A DNA stretch of 64,000 bases from Dyella kyungheensis. GTDB lineage: Bacteria > Pseudomonadota > Gammaproteobacteria > Xanthomonadales > Rhodanobacteraceae. The notes beneath the pieces were generated by a model. It did no database searches. It was not told the origin of the DNA and saw only the letters and a list, made by a program, of their open reading frames with translations. The translations under genes and the position numbers were made by a program. Each line of letters begins with the position of its first letter. The stretch's first letter is position 1. Location: NCBI RefSeq assembly GCF_016905005.1, contig NZ_JADIKC010000003.1, positions 186,001 through 250,000 of the forward strand, in the 5' to 3' direction. This document shows positions 6,977-17,708 of this stretch, one piece after another.

Positions 6977-8878
6977 ATGATTGAAATCACGCTACCCGAC
7001 GGCAGCAAGCGGCCGTTTGATCATCCGGTGACGGTGCAGGACGTGGCAGCCTCGATTGGCGCCGGTCTGGCCAAGGCCACCCTGGCGGGCAAGGTGGACG
7101 GCAAGCTGGTGGATGCCAGTTTCCCGATCGACCACAACGCCAGCCTCGAGATCGTCACCGAGAAGAGCCCGGAGGCGCTGGACATCCTGCGTCACTCCAC
7201 CGCGCATCTGCTGGCGCAGGCCGTGCAGCGCCTGTATCCGGGCGCGCAGGTGACCATCGGGCCGGTGATCGACAACGGCTTCTACTACGACTTCGCCTAT
7301 GAGCGCCCGTTCACGCCCGACGATCTGGTGAAGATCGAGGCGGAGATGGAAAAGATCGTCAAGGAAGCGCTGCCGGTGACGCGCAGCGTGAAGTCGCGCG
7401 ACGAAGCGGTGAGCTTCTTCCGCGGCATGGGCGAGGAATACAAAGCCGAGATCATCCAGAGCATTCCGGCCAACGAAGAACTCTCGCTGTATTCGCAGGG
7501 CGATTTCACCGACCTGTGCCGCGGCCCGCATGTGCCCAACACGGGCAAGCTGCGCGCGTTCAAGCTGATGAAGGTGGCTGGCGCGTATTGGCGCGGCGAT
7601 TCCAACAACGCGATGCTGACGCGCATCTACGGCACGGCGTGGTTGAACGACAAGGACCTGAAGGCTTACCTGCATCAGCTGGAAGAAGCCGAGAAGCGCG
7701 ACCACCGCAAGATCGGCAAGGCGCTGGATCTCTTCCATCAGCAGGAAGAAGGTCCGGGCATGGTGTTCTGGCACCCCAAGGGTTGGGCGATCTGGCAGCA
7801 GGTGGAGCAGTACATGCGCCGCGTGTACCGCCAGAGCGGCTACCAGGAAGTGCGCTGCCCGCAGGTGCTGGACGTGTCGCTGTGGAAGAAGTCCGGCCAC
7901 TGGGACAACTACCAGGAAAACATGTTCTTCACCGAGTCGGAGAAGCACACGTACGCGCTGAAACCGATGAACTGCCCGGGTCACGTGCAGATATTCAACA
8001 CGTCGCTGCACAGCTATCGCGACCTGCCGGTGCGTTACGGTGAGTTCGGTGCCTGCCATCGCAACGAGCCCTCGGGCGCGCTGCACGGCATCATGCGCGT
8101 GCGCGCCTTCACGCAGGACGACGGCCACGTGTTCTGCACGGAAGCGCAGATCGAATCCGAAGTGACGGCGTTCCATCAGCAGGCCATGAAGGTCTACGGT
8201 GACTTCGGCTTCGAGGACATCGCGTTGAAGATCGCCCTGCGTCCCGACAAGCGCATCGGCAGCGACGAGGTGTGGGATCGTGCTGAAGACGCGCTTCGCG
8301 CAGCGCTGGGTGCGGCCGGCGTACAGTGGGAAGAGCTGCCGGGCGAGGGCGCGTTCTACGGTCCGAAAATCGAGTACCACATGAAGGACTCCATCGGCCG
8401 TGCCTGGCAGGTGGGTACCATGCAGGTGGACTTCATGATGCCCGAGCGCCTGGGCGCCGAGTATGTGGATGAGAATTCACAGCGTCGTCACCCGGTGATG
8501 CTGCATCGTGCCATCGTGGGTTCGATGGAGCGTTTCATCGGCATCCTGATCGAGCATCATGCCGGTCTGCTGCCGACCTGGCTGGCCCCGGTGCAGGCCG
8601 CCGTGTTCAGTATTACCGACGCCCAGGCCGACTATGTCCGCGAAGTGACGCAAACCCTTGTCGATAAAGGTTTCCGCGTACACGCCGATTTGCGCAATGA
8701 GAAGGTCGGCTATAAAATCCGCGAACATACGATGCAGAAAGTCCCTTACCTGCTGGTGGTCGGAGATCGCGAGAAGGAATCGGGGGCAGTATCCGTGCGT
8801 ACGCGTTCGGGCGAGGACCTAGGCAGCATGCCGCTGGTCGCATTGATCGAACGCCTGGAAGCCGAGACCCGTCGCTAA
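6977..8878 (+). CDS. thrS: Threonine--tRNA ligase
   Basis: ThrS charges tRNA-Thr in the cytosol. The 633-residue protein has an N-terminal TGS domain ('[17 protein letters not shown]' at the start), the second-additional editing domain with '[10 protein letters not shown]' and 'CRGPHVP' that hydrolyses Ser-tRNA-Thr, the class II catalytic core with 'MNCPGH' (zinc Cys) and '[17 protein letters not shown]', and a C-terminal anticodon-binding domain ending near '[14 protein letters not shown]'. The start at ATG 6977 matches the ThrS N-terminus; an in-frame start 96 bases upstream would only translate the leader hairpins. It heads the thrS-infC pair and is preceded by the structured leader. Confidence 0.97.
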   Translation: MIEITLPDGSKRPFDHPVTVQDVAASIGAGLAKATLAGKVDGKLVDASFPIDHNASLEIVTEKSPEALDILRHSTAHLLAQAVQRLYPGAQVTIGPVIDNGFYYDFAYERPFTPDDLVKIEAEMEKIVKEALPVTRSVKSRDEAVSFFRGMGEEYKAEIIQSIPANEELSLYSQGDFTDLCRGPHVPNTGKLRAFKLMKVAGAYWRGDSNNAMLTRIYGTAWLNDKDLKAYLHQLEEAEKRDHRKIGKALDLFHQQEEGPGMVFWHPKGWAIWQQVEQYMRRVYRQSGYQEVRCPQVLDVSLWKKSGHWDNYQENMFFTESEKHTYALKPMNCPGHVQIFNTSLHSYRDLPVRYGEFGACHRNEPSGALHGIMRVRAFTQDDGHVFCTEAQIESEVTAFHQQAMKVYGDFGFEDIALKIALRPDKRIGSDEVWDRAEDALRAALGAAGVQWEELPGEGAFYGPKIEYHMKDSIGRAWQVGTMQVDFMMPERLGAEYVDENSQRRHPVMLHRAIVGSMERFIGILIEHHAGLLPTWLAPVQAAVFSITDAQADYVREVTQTLVDKGFRVHADLRNEKVGYKIREHTMQKVPYLLVVGDREKESGAVSVRTRSGEDLGSMPLVALIERLEAETRR

Positions 8879-8923
8879 GCGCACGGGCCGGCACTTTTAA
8901 GAACTCTTCTGGAGGATTGTGGT

Positions 8924-9448
8924 ATCGCTACCACCGACACAAAGGGCAACCGCCGTAACCTTGAGATCCGCGTCCCGCGCGTACGCGTGATCGGCGCAGA
9001 TTCGGAACAGCTGGGCATCCTGACCCGTGACGAGGCACTGGCCTTGGCACAAGAAGCGGGCATGGACCTGGTCGAGATCCAGCCGAACGGTGATCCACCG
9101 GTCTGCCGCATCATGGACTACGGCAAGTTCAAGTTCGAAGCCCAGAAGAAGGCCCAGGCCGCCAAGAAGAAGCAGAAGCAGGTCGAGATCAAGGAAGTGA
9201 AGTTCCGTCCGGTCACGGACGTGGGCGACTACCAGATCAAGCTGCGCAACATGCTTCGCTTCCTTGAGGAAGGCGACAAGGTCAAGGTCACCATCCGCTT
9301 CCGCGGCCGCGAAATGTCCCACCAGGACCTGGGCCAGAACCTGGCCCGCAAGATCCAGGAAGACGTGGGCGAGAACGGCGTGGTGGAGTCCTTCCCCCGT
9401 TTGGAAGGGCGCCAGATGGTCATGATGATCGGGCCCAAGAAGAAGTAA
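8924..9448 (+). CDS. infC: Translation initiation factor IF-3, ATC start codon
   Basis: IF-3 binds the 30S subunit and rejects non-canonical start codons and elongator tRNAs. No ATG, GTG or TTG in this frame precedes the conserved N-terminal residues '[13 protein letters not shown]'; the first ordinary candidate (GTG 8987) would delete them. An ATC at 8924 sits eight bases after a perfect GGAGG (8911-8915), giving 174 residues. Rare start codons (ATT in E. coli) let IF-3 repress its own synthesis, so ATC fits the family. The N-domain ('[13 protein letters not shown]'-like segment) and C-domain ('[12 protein letters not shown]', '[13 protein letters not shown]') are intact. It lies 45 bases after thrS, and a terminator follows. 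Confidence 0.93.
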   Translation: MATTDTKGNRRNLEIRVPRVRVIGADSEQLGILTRDEALALAQEAGMDLVEIQPNGDPPVCRIMDYGKFKFEAQKKAQAAKKKQKQVEIKEVKFRPVTDVGDYQIKLRNMLRFLEEGDKVKVTIRFRGREMSHQDLGQNLARKIQEDVGENGVVESFPRLEGRQMVMMIGPKKK

Positions 9449-9456
9449 GTCTTGAG

Positions 9457-9485
9457 GAAAAAGCGGCCTGAGGGTCGCTTTTTTC
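9457..9485 (+). terminator. Terminator after infC
   Basis: AAAAAGCGGCC-TGAG-GGTCGCTTTTTT: a six-bp GC stem with one G-T pair, plus flanking A and T tracts, ten bases after the infC stop. It separates infC from rpmI-rplT. Confidence 0.85.
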
Positions 9486-9517
9486 TTGGTGACAGCCTCC
9501 AGCCGAAGCGCGCTTTT

Positions 9518-9777
9518 CCCTCTCCCCGCAGGGGAGAGGGCAGGGTGAGGGGCGGGTGCTCGCGGTAACCGCACCTACATTCGTCATTCCGGCGCAGGCC
9601 GGAATCCAGTGGCGTCAAGGCCTGGTTGTCGTCGCATGGCTCAAGCCTGAGGCTCTGGATGACCAGCTTCGCTGTTGTAAAGCGCCTCCGGCCTGCGCCG
9701 GAATGAGGGTGAGGGGTATTTGGCCACTGAGGCCAGCCCGGGCCCTCACCCCAACCCTGTCCCCGGCGGGGAGAGGG
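9518..9777. repeat. Nested inverted repeats between infC and rpmI
   Basis: An outer pair consists of a CCCTCTCCCC-GCA-GGGGAGAGGG hairpin plus CAGGGTGAGGGG tail (9518-9552) and an inverted relative at 9743-9777. Inside lie a direct copy (9582-9610) and an inverted copy (9687-9706) of the CGTCATTCCGGCG...CCGGAATCCAGT repeat found elsewhere in this window. The rest of 9449-9956 holds only a terminator, a promoter and a leader; the open frames across it follow the repeats and are not genes. Confidence 0.75.
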
Positions 9778-9805
9778 AGTCAGACTGCGGCGAGACCAGT
9801 TTCTG

Positions 9806-9956
9806 CTGGCAAATCGCCCCATCCCTCCGTATAATCGCCGGTTCGACCCACCAGGACGGGTCGTGAACCGATCGTGGCAGGACGGAAAGAGTGACCTTCG
9901 GGGTCGCCGCCAGATCAGTCAGAAACCGGGGTTCAACCCCATCAAGGAGCATTCCC
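9806..9956 (+). promoter_or_regulatory. Promoter and leader of rpmI-rplT
   Basis: CTGGCA (9806-9811), 18-base spacer, and a perfect TATAAT (9830-9835). The 5' leader of about 115 bases contains two hairpins: CGACCC/GGGTCG (9844-9863) and GTGACC/GGTCGC (9891-9907). By analogy with the L20-bound leaders of E. coli and Bacillus rpmI-rplT, this may be the site of L20 autoregulation; that role is inferred from position only. Confidence 0.6.
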
Positions 9957-10154
9957 ATGCCCAAGATCAAGACCAACCGGGCGGCTGCGAAGCGTTTTCG
10001 CAAGACCGCGTCGGGCAAGTTCAAGGCCGGTCACGCCTTCAAGTCGCACATCCTGACCAAGAAGTCGACCAAGCGTAAGCGCGGTCTCCGTGCCACCAAC
10101 CACGTCAAAGCTTGCGACACCAAGGGTGTAGCACGCATGTTGCCGTACTTGTAA
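9957..10154 (+). CDS. rpmI: 50S ribosomal protein L35
   Basis: A 65-residue, very basic protein with the L35 signature at the N-terminus, '[14 protein letters not shown]', followed by '[18 protein letters not shown]' and ending 'MLPYL'. AAGGAG lies seven bases before the ATG (9944-9949). It is part of the large ribosomal subunit and is cotranscribed with rplT 16 bases downstream. Confidence 0.97.
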   Translation: MPKIKTNRAAAKRFRKTASGKFKAGHAFKSHILTKKSTKRKRGLRATNHVKACDTKGVARMLPYL

Positions 10155-10170
10155 GGCGAGGAGATAAACC

Positions 10171-10530
10171 ATGGCTCGTGTAAAGCGTGGCGTTACCGCC
10201 CGTCGTCGTCACAAGAAGATCATTGGCCGCGCGAAGGGCTACTACAACGCCCGTCGCAAAGTCTTCCGCGTTGCCAACCAGGCCGTCATCAAGGCTGGTC
10301 AGTACGCCTATATCGGCCGTAAGCAGCGCAAGCGTCAGTTCCGCGCGCTGTGGATCGTTCGTATCAATGCCGCCGCTCGTCAGTTCGGTCTGTCCTACAG
10401 CCGCCTGATCAACGGTCTGGCCAAGGCCGGCATCACCGTCGACCGCAAGGTGCTGGCAGACATCGCCGTGCACGACATCAAGGCGTTTGGCGCGATCGCT
10501 GAAAAGGCGAAGGCCAGTCTGGCGGCGTAA
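10171..10530 (+). CDS. rplT: 50S ribosomal protein L20
   Basis: A 119-residue basic protein with '[33 protein letters not shown]'-type N-terminal tail and '[22 protein letters not shown]' core, both diagnostic of L20. It binds 23S rRNA early in 50S assembly and in other bacteria represses its own operon by binding the leader mRNA. GGCGAGGAG precedes the ATG. Two hairpins and an attenuator-like stem separate it from pheS. Confidence 0.97.
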   Translation: MARVKRGVTARRRHKKIIGRAKGYYNARRKVFRVANQAVIKAGQYAYIGRKQRKRQFRALWIVRINAAARQFGLSYSRLINGLAKAGITVDRKVLADIAVHDIKAFGAIAEKAKASLAA

Positions 10531-10544
10531 TTTGTGCGCTCATC

Positions 10545-11671
<1,127 letters not shown>

Positions 11672-11692
11672 ACGCAGCAGGAACCGATACGC

Positions 11693-14092
11693 ATGAAATT
11701 CTCCGAGAACTGGTTGCGCGAACTGGTCGAGATCCAGGCAGACCGCGCGACGCTATCCCATGCCCTGACCATGGCCGGTCTGGAAGTGGAAGAACTTACC
11801 CCGCTGGGCGACAGCCTGGACGGCGTGGTGGTGGCCGAGATCATCGGCGCCGAAAAGCATCCCGAAGCCGACCGCCTGCAGGTATGCAAGGTGGACGCGG
11901 GGCAGGGCGAGCCGCTGCAGATCGTCTGCGGCGCGCCGAATGCACGCGTGGGCATCAAGGTGCCGCTGGCGATGGTCGGCGCGACCCTGCCCGGCGGCAT
12001 CAACATCAAGGCGGCCAAGCTGCGTGGCGTGGAATCGTTCGGCATGCTGTGCTCGGCCAAGGAGCTTGGCATCGACGCCGATGCATCGGGCCTGCTCGAG
12101 TTGCCGGCCGATGCGCCGGTGGGCAAGCCGCTGGCTGCCTATCTGGGCCTGCCCGATGCGAGTTTCGAACTGAAGCTCACGCCGAACCGCCCGGATTGCC
12201 TTGGCCTCTACGGCCTCGCGTATGACGTGGCTGCCTTGTTCGGCAGCCGCGTGAAGACGGGCGAACAGGCGGCTGCGCCGGTGACCAGCGAAGCGCGTCG
12301 CGGCATCCGCCTCGAAGCGGGCGCCGATGCGCCGCGTTATCTTGGCCGCATCATCGAGGGCATCGACGCGAAGGCGCGCACGCCGCTGTGGCTGGCTGAG
12401 CGCCTGCGTCGCGCGGGCCTGCGTCCGATCAGCGCCGTGGTCGACGTCACCAACTACGTGATGCTCGAACTCGGCCAGCCGCTGCATGCGTTCGACAACG
12501 ACACGCTGCACGGCGACATCGTGGTGCGCCACGCGCGCGATGGTGAAACGCTCAAGCTGCTCGACGGTTCCGAGGCCAAGCTCGACCAGGGTTTCGTGCT
12601 GATTGCCGACGCCACCAGCGGCCTCGCCGTGGCCGGCGTGATGGGTGGCTTCGATTCGCGCGTCACCGACGACACGCGCAACGTGTTCCTGGAATCCGCG
12701 CACTTCGCACCGGCTGCCATCATGGGCCGCGCGCGCAAGCTGGGCATGCATACGGATGCTTCGCATCGCTTCGAGCGCGGCGTCGATCCCGCGCTGCCGC
12801 AGCGTGCGCTGGAACGCGCCACGGAGTTGCTGCTCGCCATCGCCGGCGGCAACGCTGGCCCCGTGCTGGTTGCCGAGAACCTTGCCGATCTGCCGAAGCC
12901 GGCCACCGTGGTGCTGCGCCGCGCGCGCCTCAAGCGCGTGCTGGGTATCGAGGTGGCTGATGCCGAAGTGGCGCGCATCTTCACCGCACTGGGCATGAAG
13001 GTGGTGCCGCAGGCGGATGGCTGGCAGGTCACCGCACCGAGCAGCCGATTCGATATCGAGCGCGAAGAAGACCTGATCGAAGAGGTCGCGCGCATCCATG
13101 GCTACGACAATATCCCGACCCATACGCCTGCAGGCGCGCTGACCCTGGCGGCCGAACCGGAAGCGCGCCTCAACGAGCTCGCCGTGCGCGAGCAGCTGGC
13201 CGCCCGCGGTTACTACGAGGCGGTGAACCTGGCCTTCATCGGCAACGATGTGTTGCAGCGCTGGGGCATGACCGAGCAGCTGGTGCCGCTGGCCAACCCG
13301 CTGTCGGCGGAGCTGGCGATCATGCGTCCGTCCCTGCTGCCGGGGCTGATCGTGGCACTCTCGCACAACCGCGCCCGCCAGCAGGAGCGCGTGCGGCTGT
13401 TCGAACTGGGGCGCACGTTCCGCATCAGCGCCGAGGCCGCCGCCCGCAAGGACGCGCCGACCGAGACGCCGACCCTGTCCATCGTCGCCAGTGGCATCGC
13501 GCATGCCGAGCAGTGGGGCGAAGCCTCGCGCACGCTCGACTTCCACGACCTCAAGGGCGACCTCGATGCGCTGATCGCCTGGGGCGGCGAACCCGACCGC
13601 TGGGCCTTCCATGCCGACGGCTTGCCGGGCTGGCTGCACCCTGGCCGCGGCGCCCGCGTGACCCGCGACGGTCAGACCGTCGGGTACCTGGGTGCACTGC
13701 ATCCGCAGCTGGCTAAAGCCCTGGACCTCGGTGCCGATGTCCATGTGCTCGAACTGGAGCTGGAACCGGTGCTGGCCCGCCGCCTGCCCAAGGCCGTGGC
13801 CGTGCCGCGCTTCCCGTCCGTACGCCGCGACATCGCCGTGGACGTGCCGGAAGAGGTGAGCTGGTCACAGATTGAGCAGGTGGTTCGCTCGACCCTGGGC
13901 AGCCAGCTCAAGGAGCTGCGCCTGTTCGACCGCTATAGCGGAAAGGGGGTCGAACTAGGCCGAAAGAGTCTCGCTATGGGCTTGATTTTGCAGGACGCTT
14001 CACGCACGCTTACTGACGACGACGCTGACCGTAACATTCGTGAAGCAGTCGCAGCGTTGGAGATGGCATGCAAGGCGAAGTTGCGAGGATAA
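11693..14092 (+). CDS. pheT: Phenylalanine--tRNA ligase beta subunit
   Basis: This 799-residue subunit shows the full family layout: an N-terminal EMAP-like tRNA-binding domain ('[21 protein letters not shown]'), the B3/4 editing domain that hydrolyses Tyr-tRNA-Phe ('[16 protein letters not shown]'), the B5 domain, the catalytic-like core, and a C-terminal ferredoxin-fold anticodon-binding domain ('[15 protein letters not shown]'). It ends one base before the ihfA start, so translation of the two is probably coupled. Confidence 0.97.
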   Translation: MKFSENWLRELVEIQADRATLSHALTMAGLEVEELTPLGDSLDGVVVAEIIGAEKHPEADRLQVCKVDAGQGEPLQIVCGAPNARVGIKVPLAMVGATLPGGINIKAAKLRGVESFGMLCSAKELGIDADASGLLELPADAPVGKPLAAYLGLPDASFELKLTPNRPDCLGLYGLAYDVAALFGSRVKTGEQAAAPVTSEARRGIRLEAGADAPRYLGRIIEGIDAKARTPLWLAERLRRAGLRPISAVVDVTNYVMLELGQPLHAFDNDTLHGDIVVRHARDGETLKLLDGSEAKLDQGFVLIADATSGLAVAGVMGGFDSRVTDDTRNVFLESAHFAPAAIMGRARKLGMHTDASHRFERGVDPALPQRALERATELLLAIAGGNAGPVLVAENLADLPKPATVVLRRARLKRVLGIEVADAEVARIFTALGMKVVPQADGWQVTAPSSRFDIEREEDLIEEVARIHGYDNIPTHTPAGALTLAAEPEARLNELAVREQLAARGYYEAVNLAFIGNDVLQRWGMTEQLVPLANPLSAELAIMRPSLLPGLIVALSHNRARQQERVRLFELGRTFRISAEAAARKDAPTETPTLSIVASGIAHAEQWGEASRTLDFHDLKGDLDALIAWGGEPDRWAFHADGLPGWLHPGRGARVTRDGQTVGYLGALHPQLAKALDLGADVHVLELELEPVLARRLPKAVAVPRFPSVRRDIAVDVPEEVSWSQIEQVVRSTLGSQLKELRLFDRYSGKGVELGRKSLAMGLILQDASRTLTDDDADRNIREAVAALEMACKAKLRG

Positions 14093-14093
14093 G

Positions 14094-14393
14094 ATGGCGC
14101 TGACCAAAGCAGAGATGGCCGAGCGCCTCTTTCTCGAGGTGGGCCTCAACAAGCGTGAGGCAAAAGAGTTCGTGGACGCCTATTTCGAGGTGGTCCGCGA
14201 GGCGTTGGAAAAGGGCGAGCAGGTGAAGCTGTCGGGTTTCGGCAACTTCGATCTGCGTCAGAAGAACCAGCGACCGGGACGCAATCCCAAGACGGGCGAA
14301 GAGATTCCGATTTCCGCCCGCCGTGTGGTGACGTTCCGACCGGGTCAGAAACTCAAGGTGCGAGTCGAGGGCTATGCTGGATCAAGGGAATAA
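14094..14393 (+). CDS. ihfA: Integration host factor subunit alpha
   Basis: A 99-residue HU/IHF-family protein: '[13 protein letters not shown]' start, the '[29 protein letters not shown]' beta-arm with the DNA-intercalating proline, and '[13 protein letters not shown]'. The alpha-subunit type and the pheT-ihfA order identify IhfA, which with IhfB bends DNA sharply at promoters and recombination sites. The ATG lies one base after the pheT stop. The 3' end overlaps the next gene by 20 bases. Confidence 0.96.
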   Translation: MALTKAEMAERLFLEVGLNKREAKEFVDAYFEVVREALEKGEQVKLSGFGNFDLRQKNQRPGRNPKTGEEIPISARRVVTFRPGQKLKVRVEGYAGSRE

Positions 14394-14730
14394 CACCGAG
14401 CTGCCGGTCATCCCGGCGAAGCGCTACTTCACCATCGGTGAGGTGAGCGAGCTGTGTGGCGTCAAGCCGCACGTGCTGCGGTATTGGGAACAGGAATTTC
14501 CCGCACTCAATCCGGTCAAGCGCCGCGGCAACCGCCGCTATTACCAGCGTCACGACGTGCTGATGATCCGTCAGATCCGTGGCCTGCTGTATGACGAGGG
14601 CTTCACCATCACCGGCGCCCGCGCCCGGCTGGAAGGTCCGCAGGCGCGCATGGAGTCGAGCATTTCCCACCAGATCGTGCGCCAGGTGCGCATGGAACTG
14701 GAAGAAGTGCTGGTGCTGCTGCGTCGCTAA
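14374..14730 (+). CDS. MerR-family transcriptional regulator (ihfA-linked)
   Basis: A 118-residue protein with an N-terminal MerR winged helix: '[25 protein letters not shown]' followed by '[19 protein letters not shown]'. The rest is a short dimerisation helix, without an effector-binding domain or metal-site cysteines. This small MerR protein follows ihfA in many gammaproteobacteria; its target is not known to me. It overlaps ihfA by 20 bases and is the last gene of the thrS-to-ihfA cluster. Confidence 0.9.
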   Translation: MLDQGNNTELPVIPAKRYFTIGEVSELCGVKPHVLRYWEQEFPALNPVKRRGNRRYYQRHDVLMIRQIRGLLYDEGFTITGARARLEGPQARMESSISHQIVRQVRMELEEVLVLLRR

Positions 14731-14792
14731 GCTTTCAAGACGACTTCCGGTACTACCGGCTTAGCTGGTAGACTTGTCGTCTTGCCGATCAT

Positions 14793-14869
14793 CGGGGCGT
14801 AGCGCAGCCTGGTAGCGCATCTGCCTGGGGGGCAGAGGGTCGTGGGTTCGAATCCCGCCGTCCCGACCA
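14793..14869 (+). tRNA. tRNA-Pro (anticodon GGG)
   Basis: A 77-base cloverleaf: acceptor CGGGGCG (14793-14799) pairs with CGTCCCG (14859-14865), anticodon GGG at 14827-14829, T-loop GGTTCGAATCC, encoded CCA (14867-14869). It reads CCC and CCU codons. Confidence 0.97.
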
Positions 14870-14886
14870 ATTCGGCAACTGATATG

Positions 14887-14913
14887 AAAACGGCGCCCTT
14901 GGGCGCCGTTTTT
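14887..14913 (+). terminator. Terminator after tRNA-Pro
   Basis: CGGCGCCC-TT-GGGCGCCG stem flanked by AAAA and TTTTT, 18 bases after the tRNA. Because it is symmetric it could also serve serA, which ends at 14935 on the other strand. Confidence 0.88.
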
Positions 14914-14934
14914 GTTTGCAGGCCTACGGATATC

Positions 14935-16167
14935 TCAATAGAGAACGCGACTGCGCAACGTCCCCGGGATGGCCGCAAGCCGGTCGCGCAGCTCGCCCGA
15001 CTGCTTCTCGTCGGCCGCCACGTCGATCACCACGTAGCCCACTTCGCTGTCCGTTTGCAGGAACTGCGCATCGATGTTGATGTTGCCCGCGGAGAACAGT
15101 TCGTTGATGCGCGAGAGCACACCCGGCACATTGCGATGGATGTGCAGCAGGCGGCGGCTGCGCGGATGCTCCGGCAGCGAGACCTCGGGGAAGTTGACTG
15201 CCGAGAGGGTGGAACCGTTGTCGCTGTAGCGCACCAGCTTGGCGGCGACTTCGATGCCGATGTTGTCCTGTGCCTCCAGCGTGCTGCCGCCGATGTGCGG
15301 GGTGAGGATCACGTTGTCCATGCCCAGCAGCGGCGACACGAACGCATCGTCGTTGCCCTTGGGCTCCACCGGGAACACGTCCACGGCGGCGCCGGCTAGG
15401 TGCTCCGAGCGCAGCGAGGCGGCCAGTGCATCGATATCCACCACGGTGCCGCGCGAGGCATTGATCAGCAGCGAGCCCTTGCGCATGCGGGCGAGTTCGC
15501 GGGTGCCGATCATCATTTGCGTCGCGGGCGTCTCGGGTACGTGCAGGGTCACCACGTCGGCGCGTTCCAGCAGGTCTTCCAGGCTGTTGGCGGCGCGGGC
15601 ATTGCCCAGCGACAGCTTGGATTCGATGTCGTGGAAGATCACCCGCATGCCCAGGCTCTCTGCCAGCACGCCGACCTGGGTGCCGATATGGCCGTAGCCG
15701 ACGATGCCGAGCACCTTGTCACGCGCCTCGAAACTGCCGGCAGCGGATTTGGTCCAGCCGCCGCGATGGCACAACGCATTCTTCTGGGGCACGCCGCGCA
15801 GCAGCATGATGGTTTCAGCGATGACCAATTCCGCCACGCTGCGCGTGTTGGAGTAGGGCGCGTTGAAGACGGGAACGCCGAGCCGGCGGGCGCTGCCCAG
15901 GTCCACCTGGTTGGTGCCGATACAGAAGCAGCCGACCGCAATTAGCCGTTTAGCCTGCTGAAGCACCTCGTCGGTGAGCTGGGTGCGCGAGCGGATGCCG
16001 ACGATGTGCGCCTCGGCGATGCGGGCCTTCAACTCGGCTTCCGGCAGGGCTTTTTCGTGGTATTCCAGCTGGCTGTAACCCGCCCGCTGGAAGCTTTCCA
16101 CGGCGCTGCGGCTGACGCCTTCGAGCAGGAGTACCTTGATGTCTTGTTTCGGGAACGAGGTCTTCAT
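14935..16167 (-). CDS. serA: D-3-phosphoglycerate dehydrogenase
   Basis: SerA oxidises 3-phosphoglycerate to 3-phosphohydroxypyruvate, the first step of serine synthesis. The start at 16167 gives 410 residues, the usual length of the E. coli-type enzyme; the open frame extends 78 codons further upstream without similarity. Seen are the NAD-binding Rossmann motif 'GIVGYGHIGTQVG', 'INASRGTVVDIDAL', the catalytic His in 'LTPHIGGSTLEAQ', and a C-terminal ACT domain ('HIHRNVPGVLSRINELF') for serine feedback. It is divergent from a probable D-2-hydroxyglutarate dehydrogenase. Confidence 0.95.
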   Translation of the reverse strand: MKTSFPKQDIKVLLLEGVSRSAVESFQRAGYSQLEYHEKALPEAELKARIAEAHIVGIRSRTQLTDEVLQQAKRLIAVGCFCIGTNQVDLGSARRLGVPVFNAPYSNTRSVAELVIAETIMLLRGVPQKNALCHRGGWTKSAAGSFEARDKVLGIVGYGHIGTQVGVLAESLGMRVIFHDIESKLSLGNARAANSLEDLLERADVVTLHVPETPATQMMIGTRELARMRKGSLLINASRGTVVDIDALAASLRSEHLAGAAVDVFPVEPKGNDDAFVSPLLGMDNVILTPHIGGSTLEAQDNIGIEVAAKLVRYSDNGSTLSAVNFPEVSLPEHPRSRRLLHIHRNVPGVLSRINELFSAGNINIDAQFLQTDSEVGYVVIDVAADEKQSGELRDRLAAIPGTLRSRVLY

Positions 16168-16289
16168 GGGCCGTTGCGCGATGGAGAACGCCTGCACTAT
16201 GCCAGACCTTGAGGCCGTTTTGCGGCGTCGCAACACTGGACGATGCCGCGCCACGCTGGCAGGCTTGCGGAGCACCCGGGGAACGCGAC

Positions 16290-17672
16290 ATGACTGATGC
16301 TCGACTGGCTGAGCTCGCCGCTCGGTTACCCAATCTTCGCCTGCTGACCGATCCGGCCGACCTGGAGCACTACGGCCGCGACTGGACCCGTCGCTGGACA
16401 CCGGCGCCGCTGGCGATCGCGCTGCCCGGCAGCGTGGAAGAAGTGCAGGCGATCGTGCGCTGGGCCAACGAGCGGAACGTCGCGGTCGTCCCGTCGGGTG
16501 GCCGCACCGGCCTCTCGGGCGGCGCAGTGGCGGCCAATGGGGAGCTGGTGCTGAGCCTGGAGCGCATGAAGAGCGTGCTCGGATTCGACGCGGTGGATCG
16601 CACGCTCACGGTGCAGGCCGGCATGACGCTGCACGCGGTGCACGAAGCGGCCAGGGAGCAGGGGCTGCTCTATCCGGTCGATTTCGCGGCGCGCGGCTCT
16701 TGCTTGATCGGCGGCAATATCGCCACCAATGCCGGCGGCATCCGGGTGATCCGCTACGGCAACACGCGCGAATGGATTGCCGGGCTGACCGTGGTGGCCG
16801 GCAATGGCGAGCTGCTGCAGCTCAACCGTGGGCTGATCAAGAATTCCAGTGGCTACGACCTACGCCAGCTGCTGATCGGCTCGGAAGGAACGCTGGGCAT
16901 CGTGGTGGAAGCGACCTTGAGGCTCACCGACCCCGCGCCGCCCTCGCAGGTGATGCTGCTGGCCGTGCCCAGCATGGCCGCCTTGATGGAGGTGTTCGCG
17001 CTGTTCCGTTCGCGGCTCACCCTGCAGGCGTTCGAGTTCTTCACCGGTGCAGCGCTGCGCCACGTGCTGGTGCATGGGGCCCAGCGGGCCATCGATGGCG
17101 ATCATCCGTATTACGTGGTGACCGAATTCGATGCGGGCGAAGCCGCCCAGGACGCCGCGCTGGCGGCTTTCGAATATGGCCTGGACCAGGGCTGGATCAG
17201 CGATGGCGTGATCGCGCAAAGCGAAGCCCAGGCCGCGGCCCTGTGGCGGTTGCGCGAAGGCATCACCGAAAGCCTGGCGCCGCATCGCCCCTACAAGAAC
17301 GACATCTCGCTGCGCATCAGCGCCTTGCCGGGCTTCCTGCAGGAAATCCAGGCCTTGCTTGGGCGTGAGTACCCGCATTTCGAGGTGGTGTGGTTTGGCC
17401 ACATCGGCGACGGCAACCTGCATATCAACGTGCTGCGGCCGGACGATCTGTCGGACAGCGATTTCATCGCCCAGTGCGAGCACGTCACCAAGTTGTTGGC
17501 CGAAACGCTGCAGCGACATGGCGGCAGCATTTCCGCCGAGCACGGCATCGGGCTGGTGAAGCGCGCCTACCTGGGCAGCACGCGTGGCGAGGCAGAGATT
17601 GCGCTGATGCGCGGAGTGAAGCAGGTGTTCGATCCCAAGGGATTGCTCAATCCGGGCAAGCTGTTTGCCTGA
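16290..17672 (+). CDS. FAD-binding oxidase, probable D-2-hydroxyglutarate dehydrogenase (GlcD/D-lactate DH family)
   Basis: A 460-residue flavoprotein with the FAD-binding 4 domain ('VVPSGGRTGLSGGAV' near residues 65-80, 'NSSGYDLRQLLIGSEGTLGI') and the C-terminal FAD-linked oxidase domain ('HIGDGNLHINVL' with metal-binding His, 'SAEHGIGLVKR'). The family covers D-lactate, glycolate and D-2-hydroxyglutarate oxidases. Divergence from serA favours D-2-hydroxyglutarate: SerA reduces 2-oxoglutarate to D-2-hydroxyglutarate as a side reaction, and a flavin dehydrogenase recycles it, as described in Pseudomonas. The ATG at 16290 was chosen because similarity begins there. Exact substrate is inferred. 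Confidence 0.85.
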   Translation: MTDARLAELAARLPNLRLLTDPADLEHYGRDWTRRWTPAPLAIALPGSVEEVQAIVRWANERNVAVVPSGGRTGLSGGAVAANGELVLSLERMKSVLGFDAVDRTLTVQAGMTLHAVHEAAREQGLLYPVDFAARGSCLIGGNIATNAGGIRVIRYGNTREWIAGLTVVAGNGELLQLNRGLIKNSSGYDLRQLLIGSEGTLGIVVEATLRLTDPAPPSQVMLLAVPSMAALMEVFALFRSRLTLQAFEFFTGAALRHVLVHGAQRAIDGDHPYYVVTEFDAGEAAQDAALAAFEYGLDQGWISDGVIAQSEAQAAALWRLREGITESLAPHRPYKNDISLRISALPGFLQEIQALLGREYPHFEVVWFGHIGDGNLHINVLRPDDLSDSDFIAQCEHVTKLLAETLQRHGGSISAEHGIGLVKRAYLGSTRGEAEIALMRGVKQVFDPKGLLNPGKLFA

Positions 17673-17708
17673 GAGACGTTCGATGTCTTATCCGGCGCTA
17701 TCCATTTC

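Noticed and set aside
9556-9834. Open frame between infC and rpmI
   Set aside because: It is made almost entirely of the intergenic repeats; the same kind of frame appears at the other repeat copies.
16168-16401. Longer SerA with 78 extra N-terminal residues
   Set aside because: The extension has no similarity to SerA and would overlap the divergent dehydrogenase start; 410 residues is the normal length.
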